In this document: one piece after another, positions 55,820 through 64,000 of the stretch | Position numbering within the stretch: the stretch's first letter is position 1 | Layout of the letters: each line of letters starts with the position of its first letter | DNA from: Hyphomicrobiales bacterium | Lineage (GTDB): Bacteria > Pseudomonadota > Alphaproteobacteria > Rhizobiales > Devosiaceae | DNA length: 64,000 bases | Direction of reading: 5' to 3' | Assembly (NCBI GenBank): GCA_027487555.1 | Contig: JAIYDI010000047.1 | Coordinates: forward strand, 141,186 to 205,185 | Position numbers and translations under genes: made by a program | Notes under the pieces: generated by a model | Seen by the model: only the letters and a program-made list of their open reading frames with translations | The model's database searches: none | Told to the model about the DNA's origin: nothing

Positions 55820-56851
55820 ATGACCCCGCTTCTCTCCGCCCTCGTGGGCGACGACAGCATCGCCGTGCTGCTCACCGACACCGCACAGGTGCAGACCATG
55901 CTGGTGGTAGAGCGCGCTCTGGCCGAGGCCAGCGCCGACGTCGGCTGGATAAGCACGGCGGCCGCCCAGACCATCGCGGCGACGGTTGCGGCCTTTGTCC
56001 CCGATTGGGAACAGCTGAAGCAGGGGATGGCCCGCGACGGCGTGGTGGTGCCGGCGCTGGTGTCGCAGTTGCGGGGACAAATGCCTGCAATCCATCGCGA
56101 TGCGCTGCACAAGGGGGCAACAAGTCAGGACATCATCGATACGGCGCTGATGCTGCAGGTTGGTCGGGTCCTGGCGCTGCTCGAAAGCCGCATCGGCGAC
56201 GTGCAGGCGCAGCTGTCCGATCTGCGGGACCGACACGGCCAGAAGAGCCTGATGGCGCATACGCGAATGCAGGCGGCGTTGCCGACCCATTGGGCCGCGA
56301 AGCTGGACAGCTGGGCCCAGCCGCTTGGCCACCATGGCGCCGCGCTCGAACACCTGCGCAACACCGGGCTGGTGGTGCAACTGGGCGGCCCGGTCGGCGA
56401 CCGCAGCAGCTTTGGCGGCCAGGGCGATGCCATCGCCGCTGGCATGGCCCGGCGTCTGGGCTTGTCTGAAGCACCGCCCTGGCAGGCCAATCGTGAGTGC
56501 GTGGTCGGACTCGGAGCCCGCCTGGCGCTGCTGACCGGCACGTTGGGCAAGCTCGGTGCCGACATAGCGCTGCTGGCCCAGAGCGAGGTGCAGGCGGTGA
56601 CACTGCTCGCGGGGGGCGGCTCATCGGCCATGGCGCATAAATCAAACCCAGTCATCGCCGAGACCTTGGTAGCGCTAGCCCGCTTCAACGCGGGGCTATC
56701 TGGCAGTCTTCAGCAGGCCATGGTGCATGAGTATGAGCGGTCTGGCGCTGCATGGACAATGGAATGGCTGACCCTGCCGCCCATGCTGGAAACGACCGGC
56801 GCGAGCCTGCGGCTCACCGTCAACCTACTCGGGCAGATTCGCATCAATTAG
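55820..56851 (+). CDS. pcaB: 3-Carboxy-cis,cis-muconate cycloisomerase
   Basis: A 343-residue fumarase/aspartase-superfamily enzyme. GATSQDIIDTA near residue 98, SLMAHTRMQAALP near 143 and the superfamily signature GGGSSAMAHKSNPV near 262 are present. It begins 18 bases after pcaG and lactonises carboxymuconate to gamma-carboxymuconolactone. It is the last gene of the operon and is shorter than the roughly 450-residue Pseudomonas enzyme, as is common for rhizobial PcaB. Confidence 0.92.
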   Translation: MTPLLSALVGDDSIAVLLTDTAQVQTMLVVERALAEASADVGWISTAAAQTIAATVAAFVPDWEQLKQGMARDGVVVPALVSQLRGQMPAIHRDALHKGATSQDIIDTALMLQVGRVLALLESRIGDVQAQLSDLRDRHGQKSLMAHTRMQAALPTHWAAKLDSWAQPLGHHGAALEHLRNTGLVVQLGGPVGDRSSFGGQGDAIAAGMARRLGLSEAPPWQANRECVVGLGARLALLTGTLGKLGADIALLAQSEVQAVTLLAGGGSSAMAHKSNPVIAETLVALARFNAGLSGSLQQAMVHEYERSGAAWTMEWLTLPPMLETTGASLRLTVNLLGQIRIN

Positions 56852-56910
56852 CCGATTGGTTATGCAAACACGCAATGGCAACCCTGAATTGACCTAAATT
56901 TAGACGAAGG

Positions 56911-56930
56911 GTATAACTCCATAGTTATAC
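56911..56930. promoter_or_regulatory. Perfect dyad upstream of pcaIJF
   Basis: Eight-base arms GTATAACT and AGTTATAC with spacer CCAT, 76 bases upstream of the pcaI ATG. The core ATAACT-N4-AGTTAT differs from the PcaQ site by one base in each arm. It could be a PcaQ variant site or the operator of an IclR-type PcaR encoded elsewhere. Confidence 0.6.
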
Positions 56931-57006
56931 ATGGCCACTTCCATTTCATTTCCTTTGCGCGGCACATGCTGGCATTGATGTCGATGGTAGCCTGAAAGGA
57001 CTGCGT

Positions 57007-57729
57007 ATGGACAAGAGGGTGGACTCACTGGCCGCGGCGGTCACCATGGTCGAAGACGGCATGGTGCTGATGATCGGCGGCTTCGGCGGCGCTGGCGCGC
57101 CTATAGAGCTGATTCACGCACTCATCGATCGGTTTGTCGCGACGGGCAGCCCGGGGAACCTGACTGTCGTCAACAACAATGCCGGCAATGGCCGCATTGG
57201 CATCGCCGCGATGATCGATGCTGGCATGGTGGCCAAAATGATCTGCTCATTTCCCCGCTCGTCTGACCCGCGCGCGTTCACTACCCGCTACCAGGCCGGG
57301 GAGATCGACCTTGAATTGGTGCCACAGGGGACGCTGGCGGAACGTATCCGCGCGGGCGGCGCCGGAATTCCCGCCTTCTATACGCCGACCAGCTTTGGCA
57401 CCGATTTGGCCGCCGGCAAGCCTGTGGCCGAATTTGACGGCCGAATGTATGTTCAGGAGCGCTGGCTCAAGGCCGACGTCGCGTTGATCAAGGCCGAACT
57501 TGCGGACCCTCAGGGCAACCTTACCTATCGCAGGGCCGCGCGGAATTTCTCGCCGCTGATGGCGGCTGCAGCAGAGTTTACCGTCGTGCAGGCCTCGCGC
57601 GTGGTCGAGCCGGGCGAAATTGATGCCGAGCATGTCATCACGCCCGGGCTTTTCGTCGACGCCATAGTCGAGGTTGCCAATCCGCAACAGGAAGAGGCGC
57701 TGATCCGCGCCGGAGTGGCCTATCCATGA
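57007..57729 (+). CDS. pcaI: 3-Oxoadipate CoA-transferase subunit A
   Basis: A 240-residue type I CoA-transferase alpha subunit. MIGGFGGAGAPIELIHALID near residue 21 is the glycine-rich family motif, followed by NNNAGNGRIGIAAMID and FYTPTSFGTDLAAGK. AAAGGAC precedes the ATG. With PcaJ it transfers CoA from succinyl-CoA to beta-ketoadipate. It starts a separate transcription unit, 155 bases after pcaB, with its own upstream dyad. Confidence 0.92.
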   Translation: MDKRVDSLAAAVTMVEDGMVLMIGGFGGAGAPIELIHALIDRFVATGSPGNLTVVNNNAGNGRIGIAAMIDAGMVAKMICSFPRSSDPRAFTTRYQAGEIDLELVPQGTLAERIRAGGAGIPAFYTPTSFGTDLAAGKPVAEFDGRMYVQERWLKADVALIKAELADPQGNLTYRRAARNFSPLMAAAAEFTVVQASRVVEPGEIDAEHVITPGLFVDAIVEVANPQQEEALIRAGVAYP

Positions 57730-58397
57730 GCGCCAAGCTTTCCAATGCGCAGATCGCCTGGCGTGCAGCGCAGGATATCGCGGACGGTGCCTATGTGAAC
57801 CTTGGCATCGGCTTCCCCGAAATGGTGGCGCGGTTCCAGCCGCCGGGCAAGCAGGCGATTTTCCACACCGAGAACGGCATCCTCAACTTCGGCGAGGCTC
57901 CGCCGGAGGGGCAAGAAGACTGGGACCTGATCAATGCCGGCAAGCGAGCCGTGACGCTGCGTCCCGGCGGCGCTTTCTTCCATCATGCCGACAGCTTCGC
58001 CATGGTGCGCGGCGGCCACCTCGATGTGGCGATCCTTGGCACCTATGAAGTGGCCGAGAACGGCGATCTCGCCAATTGGAGCACGGGGCCCAAGGGCGTG
58101 CCCGCCGTCGGCGGCGCGATGGACCTCGTCCACGGCGCGAAACGCGTTGCGGTGATTACTGATCACGTCACAAAGGAAGGCCGGCCGAAGCTGGTGCGGC
58201 GCTGCAGCCTGCCGCTCACGGGAGTGGGCTGTGTCACCCGCGTCTATACCAGCCTCGCCGTCATCGATATCGAGAATCAGCGTTTCGTGCTGCGCGAGAA
58301 GCTGCCCCAGTTGAGCCTCGATGAGTTGCAATCGATGACCGGCGCTGAACTGCTGGTTCCCGACAGCGTCGGCGATCTTGTCGCGCCGGAGATTTGA
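57726..58397 (+). CDS. pcaJ: 3-Oxoadipate CoA-transferase subunit B
   Basis: A 223-residue beta subunit. The catalytic Glu lies in HTENGILNFG near residue 46, preceded by VNLGIGFPEMVARF. The substrate loop region DLVHGAKRVAVITDH and LPLTGVGCVTRVYT follow. The start overlaps the pcaI stop by four bases, fitting a 1:1 heterodimer. Confidence 0.93.
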   Translation: MSAKLSNAQIAWRAAQDIADGAYVNLGIGFPEMVARFQPPGKQAIFHTENGILNFGEAPPEGQEDWDLINAGKRAVTLRPGGAFFHHADSFAMVRGGHLDVAILGTYEVAENGDLANWSTGPKGVPAVGGAMDLVHGAKRVAVITDHVTKEGRPKLVRRCSLPLTGVGCVTRVYTSLAVIDIENQRFVLREKLPQLSLDELQSMTGAELLVPDSVGDLVAPEI

Positions 58398-58401
58398 CAT
58401 C

Positions 58402-59604
58402 ATGACCCACGCCTTCATCTGTGCCTACAAGCGCACCGCCATCGGCCGTTTCGGCGGCGTGCTCAGTGCGGTCCGGACCGACGATCTGGGCGCCGTTCCG
58501 CTGCGGGCGCTGATGGCAGACCATGCCAGTGTCGACTGGGACGCCGTGGACGATGTCATCTTCGGCTGCGCCAACCAGGCAGGCGAAGACAATCGCAACG
58601 TCGCCCGCATGAGCCTGCTGCTGGCCGGCTTGCCGCTCGGGATCACAGGGACCACCATCAACCGCCTGTGCGGCTCGGGCCTGGATGCGGTGATCACCGC
58701 GGCGCGCGCGATAAAGGCAGGCGAGGCGGACCTCGTCATCGCTGGCGGCACCGAGTCGATGAGCCGGGCACCGTTCGTCCTGCCCAAGGCGGAGTCTGCC
58801 TTTTCTCGCAATGCCGAAATCTACGACACCACCATCGGCTGGCGCCTCGTCAACCCGGCCATGAAAGCGCAATACGGCGTCGATTCGATGCCCGAGACGG
58901 GCGAGAACGTGGCGCAGGAGTTCGGCGTTTCGCGGGCTGCACAGGACGCCTTTGCCGTGCGCAGCCAGGATAGGGCCGTCGCCGCCCAGCAGAGTGGACG
59001 CCTCGCGCAGGAGATCGTGGCGGTCAGTATCCCCCAGAAGAAGGGGGATCCTGTGGTCGTGGATACAGATGAGCATCCGCGAGCCGGAACGACCCTCGAA
59101 ACGCTGGGCAAGCTGCGCCCCCTCTTCGCCAATGGCACGGTCACGGCAGGCAACGCATCCGGCGTCAATGACGGTGCCGCGGCGCTGATTGTCGCGTCCG
59201 AAGCGGGCGCAAGGAGACACGGACTTACACCGATCGCGCGTATCCTCGGAGGCGCCACGGCCGGCGTACCCCCGCGCATCATGGGCATGGGACCGGCTCC
59301 GGCGTGCAGAAAACTGTTCTCCCGCCTCGGGCTCGGTCAGGCGGACTTCGATGTCATCGAGCTCAACGAGGCTTTCGCCAGCCAGGGCATCGCCGTGTTG
59401 CGTGAACTGGGCGTTTCGGAAGACGATCCGCGCGTAAACCCCAATGGCGGCGCCATTGCGCTGGGCCATCCGCTTGGAATGTCGGGCGCGCGCATTGCTG
59501 GCACCGCAGCGCTGCAACTCGTGCTTGCTGGCGGCAGGCGGGCATTGGTCACAATGTGCGTCGGAGTCGGACAGGGTATCGCCATTGCCCTTGAGCGGGC
59601 CTAG
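58402..59604 (+). CDS. pcaF: Beta-ketoadipyl-CoA thiolase
   Basis: A 400-residue thiolase. Nucleophilic Cys in [12 protein letters not shown] near residue 88, [18 protein letters not shown] near 316, catalytic His in [17 protein letters not shown] near 355, and the final Cys in [12 protein letters not shown] near 385. The start ATG 58402 follows the pcaJ stop by four bases, with GGAG ten bases upstream. It cleaves beta-ketoadipyl-CoA to succinyl-CoA and acetyl-CoA, the last step of the pathway. Confidence 0.94.
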   Translation: MTHAFICAYKRTAIGRFGGVLSAVRTDDLGAVPLRALMADHASVDWDAVDDVIFGCANQAGEDNRNVARMSLLLAGLPLGITGTTINRLCGSGLDAVITAARAIKAGEADLVIAGGTESMSRAPFVLPKAESAFSRNAEIYDTTIGWRLVNPAMKAQYGVDSMPETGENVAQEFGVSRAAQDAFAVRSQDRAVAAQQSGRLAQEIVAVSIPQKKGDPVVVDTDEHPRAGTTLETLGKLRPLFANGTVTAGNASGVNDGAAALIVASEAGARRHGLTPIARILGGATAGVPPRIMGMGPAPACRKLFSRLGLGQADFDVIELNEAFASQGIAVLRELGVSEDDPRVNPNGGAIALGHPLGMSGARIAGTAALQLVLAGGRRALVTMCVGVGQGIAIALERA

Positions 59605-59624
59605 CCGGCCCGATCGGCCCGCTC
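59593..59624 (+). terminator. Hairpin at the end of pcaF
   Basis: Perfect nine-base arms GAGCGGGCC (59593-59601) and GGCCCGCTC (59616-59624) with a 14-base loop; the first arm overlaps the last codons of pcaF. No T-tract follows, so termination strength is uncertain. Confidence 0.5.
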
Positions 59625-59769
59625 CTGATGGAGCTAGTCTCCCACGGTCGCAGCCGAAACGTACACCGCAGCGCACACGTTGCCTGCCGCGCGGAACTCC
59701 ACAGCGCGTGCGGGCCTGTCTGCCTGGGCTGAAGCATCCGCGGCACCATCCTCTCGCAGTCCTCGTCCA

Positions 59770-59997
59770 TCAGACCCGACGGGTGCCCCACTTGGTTTTG
59801 CCGGCGATCTTGGCCATCCGACTCCGCTGCTCCGGTGTCCGGATTCAGAGCTTGAGTGAGACCGCGCCGTCCAGAACAGTCCCCATTTCACGATCATCGA
59901 GACAGGCCCTGAAAAGAGCCGGCTGATCGATGAGAAGCCTCTCTGAGGCAAGTGCGGCAGGCTCACTCCCAACCAAGGGCGAGCGCATTGACGGCAT
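59770..59997 (-). pseudogene. Possible small gene with in-frame stop
   Basis: From ATG 59997 the minus strand encodes 50 protein-like residues (MPSMRSPLVGSEPA ... LFRACLDDREMGTVLDG ... SLKL) and stops at TGA 59845. The same frame continues for 24 codons, including TPEQRSRMAKIAGKTKWG, to a TGA at 59770. The tail resembles the basic C-terminal helices of small helix-turn-helix or phage proteins. No ribosome site is visible. I do not recognise the family; this may be a decayed gene or chance. Confidence 0.25.
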
Positions 59998-60143
59998 CGT
60001 TTGGGGCGCTGTCAGTTCACGACCTCAACAAGGACTTCGTTCCTGTCTGCATCGATGATCCGATGCCCCACTGTGCTTGACAGTGAAGCAACATGTCGCA
60101 GGAGTATATGGCGGTGGATGTAGTCGCCGCAAACGAGGCTCCC

Positions 60144-60175
60144 TTTCCCTGCACAACAGGGAAACAACAGGGAAA
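60144..60175. repeat. Hairpin fused to an 11-base tandem repeat
   Basis: TTTCCCTG (60144-60151) pairs with CAGGGAAA (60157-60164) over a five-base loop. The second arm is part of CAACAGGGAAA, repeated exactly twice (60154-60164 and 60165-60175), so either copy could close the stem. Confidence 0.5.
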
Positions 60176-60205
60176 ATCTCCGCTCAATGCCTCAACGCCG
60201 GATAG

Positions 60206-60239
60206 CAGAAAGGGCCTTCTGGATTGACGACCCTTTCTG
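60206..60239 (-). terminator. Hairpin after terminase gene
   Basis: Perfect nine-base arms CAGAAAGGG (60206-60214) and CCCTTTCTG (60231-60239) with a 16-base loop, starting 20 bases beyond the terminase stop on the minus strand. There is no T-tract. Confidence 0.4.
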
Positions 60240-60259
60240 AAGCCTCTGTTATATTCCAT

Positions 60260-61750
60260 CTATTGCAGACCTGAGGACTTTCTGAATGCACGGCCCGCCG
60301 GGCGAACCGGCGACGGTCGGTGGCCTGACCGGTCTGACTGCACCTTTTGCGTCGGCTGCATCTTGCCGGTCAGGTACTTCAGGGCCTGAGAGGTGCTGTC
60401 GACCTGGTCGTCGTAGCGCCCCGCCGGGAAGGCCAGAAGCTCGCCGACGTATTCGCCAAGCCAGCGGGCATCCCGCGGAAGTAACACCTGACCCGCCTCG
60501 AACTTCGGCGACTCCCCGATGAGCCGAGATTGTTTGTCGCCGCGCACCTTGATCAGTAGGGGCCGGATACGGCTCTGCCGACGCATCTCGGCACCAATCG
60601 CATCACCAATGCCCGCTTTCTCGATGATCGTCGCATGCGCCTGCCAGTCGATGTGCGTCTGCTCGATCTTTCGACGTAGGTCCGGTGCTTCGTAGCGGCC
60701 ACGGACAACGTCCAGCAGATAGAGGTCCCTGCCCCTGTGTCCCCACACCGTGCCGGCCGAGTAGTCAGAGTCCTCCTCGATAGTCGATGCGAGGTCCCAG
60801 GAGCAGACGATGAAGTCGAAGTCCTTAGGCGGGTGCTCGTAGTACCGTAGCCAAGCCCGCTTGATCACTGCACCGTCCAGCGGCGCCGGGTTCTGCTGAT
60901 ACTGTGCCTCAAAGCTGAGGCTTCCCAGGGTGGCGCGGAGGTCCTCGAGTGTCCCTTCGTTGTTGATCTCGGGGAGCAGGATGTCACCCACCGGCCGGAT
61001 GAACAGGTCGTCCTCATCGGGTCCAATGCGGAAGGCGCGGGCGTTGGTCGCCCGCGCCGGGATCACGGTGTGCGTCCACTTTCCGCGCGTGAGCAGGTGG
61101 CCAGTCAGGTCGTCCTCATGCAGACGCTGCATGACCACCAGCACCTTGCCACGACCCTTGTCATTCAGTCGGGTGAACAATTCCTGATCGTAGTAGGCGT
61201 TCACCTTGGCGCGGTGCGTCTCCGAGGAGATGTCCTTCGCCCGATTTGGGTCGTCGAGGATAATCAGATCAGCACCATGGCCAGTGATGGTCGCGCCAAC
61301 GGAGGTCGCCATCCTGAAGCCATTCGCCGTGGTTTGCTGGGTGAAGATGCGATCCCCGTCCGGCGCAAGCTGGAACTTCGGGAACACACGGCGGAACAGT
61401 TCGGAGTGGATGAGCCGCCTGAAGTTGGCAGCATGGGTGCGCGCCAGTTCCGCTGTGTGCGACGCAACGATCACCTTGAGGGTCGGATCGCGACCGAGCA
61501 GGAAAGCGACGAAGATCACTGACACCAGGAGCGACTTCAGCGAACGGGGCGGGATGTTGATGATCACCCGGCGCTCCCGCCCGGCCGCAACCTCGCCGAG
61601 GAGCCAGGCCAGGTGATGAGTGTGCCAGCTGTCGATGAGCGTCTTGCCCGGTTCGATCTCGGTGAAGCCTTGTTGTGCAAACAACAAGAAGTCCTCGGCG
61701 CAAGCGGCGTCGAGGACGATTTGGGTGTAACTGGAGGGCGGAAGAAGCAT
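60260..61750 (-). CDS. Phage-type terminase large subunit
   Basis: A 496-residue TerL-like protein with both domains. The ATPase half has the deviant Walker A PPRSLKS near residue 67 and Walker B LIILDDP near 161, followed by the coupling segment VMQRLHEDDLTGHLL near 205. The nuclease half has WDLASTIEEDSDYSAG near 310 and RYDDQVDSTSQAL near 450, both with acidic metal-binding residues. It belongs to the group common in alphaproteobacterial prophages and gene-transfer-like islands. It follows the DUF5681 gene by two bases. No portal or capsid gene follows it, so it is probably a remnant or part of a small island, although the reading frame is intact. Confidence 0.88.
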   Translation of the reverse strand: MLLPPSSYTQIVLDAACAEDFLLFAQQGFTEIEPGKTLIDSWHTHHLAWLLGEVAAGRERRVIINIPPRSLKSLLVSVIFVAFLLGRDPTLKVIVASHTAELARTHAANFRRLIHSELFRRVFPKFQLAPDGDRIFTQQTTANGFRMATSVGATITGHGADLIILDDPNRAKDISSETHRAKVNAYYDQELFTRLNDKGRGKVLVVMQRLHEDDLTGHLLTRGKWTHTVIPARATNARAFRIGPDEDDLFIRPVGDILLPEINNEGTLEDLRATLGSLSFEAQYQQNPAPLDGAVIKRAWLRYYEHPPKDFDFIVCSWDLASTIEEDSDYSAGTVWGHRGRDLYLLDVVRGRYEAPDLRRKIEQTHIDWQAHATIIEKAGIGDAIGAEMRRQSRIRPLLIKVRGDKQSRLIGESPKFEAGQVLLPRDARWLGEYVGELLAFPAGRYDDQVDSTSQALKYLTGKMQPTQKVQSDRSGHRPSPVRPAGRAFRKSSGLQ

Positions 61751-61752
61751 TC

Positions 61753-62169
61753 TCAGCCTAGCGGTTTGGAGCCTTTGCCTGGGTCACCGCGACGGGCCTT
61801 GGCGATACGCTCGAGAGCGGCGTCGAGCTGGGCCTGCTTGCCCTTCTCGACCACCTCGTGCTCTCCAATATCGCCCATCAGTGCCTCGGCCTTCTCCCCG
61901 ATCTTGAGCGTGAGTTCGATCGGGTGGGTGTGCTTTGCGCGGCTGATCTGCGCTGCAAGCGAGGAGGCGATCAACCGGGGCAGCGTAACCGTGTTGCCGT
62001 TGGGCAGCGGAATGTCCTTCTGCAGTTCGTTGTAAATCTGAGTGACAAGACGGTGGCGGTTGCGCGGCCGTCCCGCTGGATTGCCGGAGATGCCTTTCTT
62101 GAACTGATGTTCGACAGGCGGATGACCGTGACCGACGTAGCCTTGGGGTTTCTTGTCGCCGTCAGCCAT
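61753..62169 (-). CDS. DUF5681 domain protein
   Basis: A 138-residue protein. The defining motif is HQFKKGISGNPAGRPRNRH near residue 20. The rest is charged and helical, ending with a basic RGDPGKGSK tail. ATG 62169 overlaps the methyltransferase stop by eight bases. Proteins of this family often precede phage terminase genes and may act as small terminase subunits; that role is inferred from position. A longer frame to 62292 exists but lies in the upstream gene. Confidence 0.8.
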   Translation of the reverse strand: MADGDKKPQGYVGHGHPPVEHQFKKGISGNPAGRPRNRHRLVTQIYNELQKDIPLPNGNTVTLPRLIASSLAAQISRAKHTHPIELTLKIGEKAEALMGDIGEHEVVEKGKQAQLDAALERIAKARRGDPGKGSKPLG

Positions 62170-63622
62170 TGGTCTGATCCACTTCCTGGCCCAAGCGCTC
62201 GGCGGCGATCTCATCGAAACTGCGTCCGTCACCGACCAGCGTCGCCACCTTGCCGAAGCGGCTCTGCCAGCGGCGGACAGCCAGGTCCACATAGAGCGGA
62301 TCGAGCTCCGACGCGCGGGCGCGGCGGTTGGTCAGCTCGGCTGCGAGGATAGTGGTGCCCGAACCGCTGAAGGGGTCGAGCACAATCTCGTTCGGAGCCG
62401 ACACGTCGCGGATCGCATCAGCGACGAGCGCCACTGGTTTGACCGTGGGATGGGCAGCAAGGTCTTCGTCGCGGCCCTTGTGGAAACTATTGGCGCCCGG
62501 GTAGTCCCAAACCGACGTACGATAACGACCGGTGTCGCCGAGGCCGAAGTTATTGGTGTGGGGGGCCTTGCCCACCTTGGCGACGACGAACAGTTCGTGC
62601 TTGGACCGATAGAAGGTGCCCATACCGCCCGACGACTTGTTCCACACACACAGCTGCTTGTAGTCCAGCCCCGCCGCCAGCACAGCGAGGATCAGCTGGT
62701 GAACGTGGCGCCAGTCGATGGCGTGATACTGAATCGCGCCATCGACGCAGAACTTCGAGATGACCTCGATGTAGGTTTCGAGGAAGTTCTGGAACTCGTC
62801 CGTGGTCATCTCGCCTGAGCCCATGGCGAACTCGCGGTGCTTGACCTTGCCCAGGCCCGAGATCATGCCATCAACGCGGAGATTATAGGGCGGATCGGTG
62901 ATCACCATCCGGGCAAGCTCTGTACCCATCAGCGTCATGAAGGTTTCGGGAGACGTGCTGTCACCACAGATCAGGCGATGCTCGCCGAGCTCCCACATCT
63001 CTCCTGGGCGCGACACTGCTTCAGGAGCAATACCTTCGTCGTTTGCCTCTTCGTCAGGCGGAGCAATGTCCGGAAGAAGAAGGGCATCGATCTCGACAGT
63101 GGGCAGGCCGATCACCTCCGTGGGGATGTCGTAGAAGGCGGCAATCGGCAGGATCTCGATGATTTCCTCCCGCAGAGCGGGGATGTTCCAGCGCGTTTGT
63201 TCGCTGAGCTTGTTGACACCGATCCGATAGAGGCGAGCCTGCTCTGTGGTGAGGTGATCGAGCATGATCACCGGCACAGTTTTGCATCCCACCCGTTTGG
63301 CCGCTTCTAGGATGGCATGACCGTCAACGACCTTGCCGGCGCGGTCAACGAGGATCGGGGCCGAGATGCCGAAGGCGACAACACTCCCCGTGAGTGCTGC
63401 CATCTGGGCCTTGCTGTGATGGCGCAGCACGCGGTCGGCCGGCTGGAGTCGATCGATTTCCCAGTAGTCGATGTTCAGGATCGGCTCTGGGCGATTGGAG
63501 GTAGAAACCTTCGGGACGCGGACGCGCTGGCGGTTGCGCGAAACTGCGAACTTCGCTTTGTCGACTGGGGAGACGACGGGAGAAACAGAATCGGATTCGG
63601 GGGGTGCCATTTGCGCAGCCAT
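62162..63622 (-). CDS. ParB-domain DNA methyltransferase
   Basis: A 486-residue fusion. Residues about 45-140 form a ParB/sulfiredoxin-like domain (ILNIDYWEIDRLQPADRVLRHHS, ILVDRAGKVVDGHAILEAAKRVG). Residues about 205-470 are an amino-methyltransferase of the beta order: catalytic TDPPYNL near 240, HPTVKP near 393 and the AdoMet motif LDPFSGSGTT near 415. AAGGAGCG precedes ATG 63622. It probably methylates adenine N6 or cytosine N4. No restriction endonuclease is present, so it is an orphan enzyme, as often seen in prophage islands. It is the first gene of the three-gene unit. Confidence 0.88.
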   Translation of the reverse strand: MAAQMAPPESDSVSPVVSPVDKAKFAVSRNRQRVRVPKVSTSNRPEPILNIDYWEIDRLQPADRVLRHHSKAQMAALTGSVVAFGISAPILVDRAGKVVDGHAILEAAKRVGCKTVPVIMLDHLTTEQARLYRIGVNKLSEQTRWNIPALREEIIEILPIAAFYDIPTEVIGLPTVEIDALLLPDIAPPDEEANDEGIAPEAVSRPGEMWELGEHRLICGDSTSPETFMTLMGTELARMVITDPPYNLRVDGMISGLGKVKHREFAMGSGEMTTDEFQNFLETYIEVISKFCVDGAIQYHAIDWRHVHQLILAVLAAGLDYKQLCVWNKSSGGMGTFYRSKHELFVVAKVGKAPHTNNFGLGDTGRYRTSVWDYPGANSFHKGRDEDLAAHPTVKPVALVADAIRDVSAPNEIVLDPFSGSGTTILAAELTNRRARASELDPLYVDLAVRRWQSRFGKVATLVGDGRSFDEIAAERLGQEVDQTNG

Positions 63623-63707
63623 GGCTGATCGCTCCTTATGCAGGATTGAAAATGCCAGTGCTGCCCAAAGAGAGGCTGCTCTGATGTCAGCGGAAGCTGA
63701 CTTGAGC

Positions 63708-63737
63708 CGTATAGTCCGCCGCTCGCACCCCAGTCAA
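63708..63737 (-). promoter_or_regulatory. Sigma-70-type promoter of the methyltransferase unit
   Basis: Minus strand TTGACT (63732-63737), 18-base spacer, TATACG (63708-63713), about 85 bases upstream of the methyltransferase ATG. The surrounding DNA is more A/T-rich than the rest of the window. Confidence 0.55.
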
Positions 63738-63881
63738 TATATTGCGCGACGTCTGAATCAGATAAAATCTATTCCAATAAACGACCAGACAGACACTCTG
63801 AATACCTATGCTAGCTGAGTGTTTGTGAACTCCGTCAGATAGCGCAATCCGGGCGGCGCAATTACATCCGGATGTGCTGCT

Positions 63882-64000
63882 CCGGCGATAGCCGAACCGC
63901 CGACGCTCATGGGCAATCGCCTTCATCCGCTCACGCAGCACCACATCATCGGTGCGAAGCGCCTGATAGCGCATCGTCATCCGGCAGCAGCCTAGAACTC
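63882..64000 (-). pseudogene. IS3-family transposase (OrfB) fragment
   Basis: From the right edge the minus strand encodes RYQALRTDDVVLRERMKAIAHERRRFGYRR, the well-known N-terminal segment of IS3/IS407-type OrfB (usually followed by LHILLRREG). Similarity ends at the last Arg (63882) and the frame continues into unrelated sequence, so this copy is truncated at its 3' side. The 5' part lies outside the window. A perfect 12-base palindrome, ACATCCGGATGT (63864-63875), lies just past the break. Confidence 0.65.

Larger units (their letters stand above)
59605..60259. other. Spacer between pca genes and phage-type genes
   Basis: About 655 bases marking the change from catabolic to phage-related DNA. 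It contains a possible broken small gene (59770-59997), a hairpin with tandem repeat (60144-60175) and a hairpin after the terminase (60206-60239). I see no tRNA or attachment-site duplication. Confidence 0.4.

Noticed and set aside
63621..63818. 65-codon plus-strand frame diverging from the methyltransferase
   Set aside because: Its start codon overlaps the methyltransferase ATG, no ribosome site is present, and it covers the promoter of the methyltransferase unit.

Overview
The window looks like chromosomal DNA of an alphaproteobacterium, most likely of the order Hyphomicrobiales (Rhizobiales). I infer this from the high G+C, the rhizobial pcaQ/pcaDCHGB divergon with an ATAACC-N4-GGTTAT operator, the QMP-type TRAP operon and the van/fcs gene families. 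A Devosia-like genus is a guess only. I see no rRNA, tRNA or CRISPR array.

Region 1 (1-24898, minus strand) is one reading frame that runs off the left edge: at least 8,299 codons of a giant LEPR-XLL, RTX-like, probably surface or secreted repeat protein. It starts at a TTG codon. It carries an eight-module block with an A-B-C-A-B-C-A-B order, a block of four 257-residue tandem repeats, and Gly/Asp-rich calcium-binding-like motifs near the left edge. A SapC-family gene (25216-25971, also TTG-started) lies just upstream on the same strand.

Region 2 (26618-59604) is a nearly continuous lignin-monomer catabolism locus. An eight-gene minus-strand operon encodes an XylC-like aldehyde dehydrogenase, a CalA-like coniferyl alcohol dehydrogenase, an esterase-type hydrolase and a five-gene branched-chain-type ABC importer. 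It has a clear sigma-54 promoter and a divergent XylR/DmpR-type activator. Next come a TRAP transporter and a MarR regulator. Then comes a minus-strand cluster of feruloyl-CoA synthetase, thiolase, SDR dehydrogenase, thioesterase and enoyl-CoA hydratase, contiguous with vanA-vanR-vanB. A MetE-like methyltransferase diverges from vanA, followed by pobA with an AraC regulator. Finally come pcaQ and the complete beta-ketoadipate pathway, pcaDCHGB and pcaIJF. Read together, the genes can take coniferyl alcohol, ferulate, p-coumarate, vanillate and 4-hydroxybenzoate through protocatechuate to succinyl-CoA and acetyl-CoA. A PcaQ-type operator sits upstream of both pcaD and the TRAP operon, tying uptake to protocatechuate degradation.

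Region 3 (59605-64000) is accessory DNA: a spacer with a possible broken small gene and small hairpins, then a ParB-methyltransferase, a DUF5681 protein and a phage-type large terminase with no portal or capsid genes, and a truncated IS3-type transposase at the right edge.
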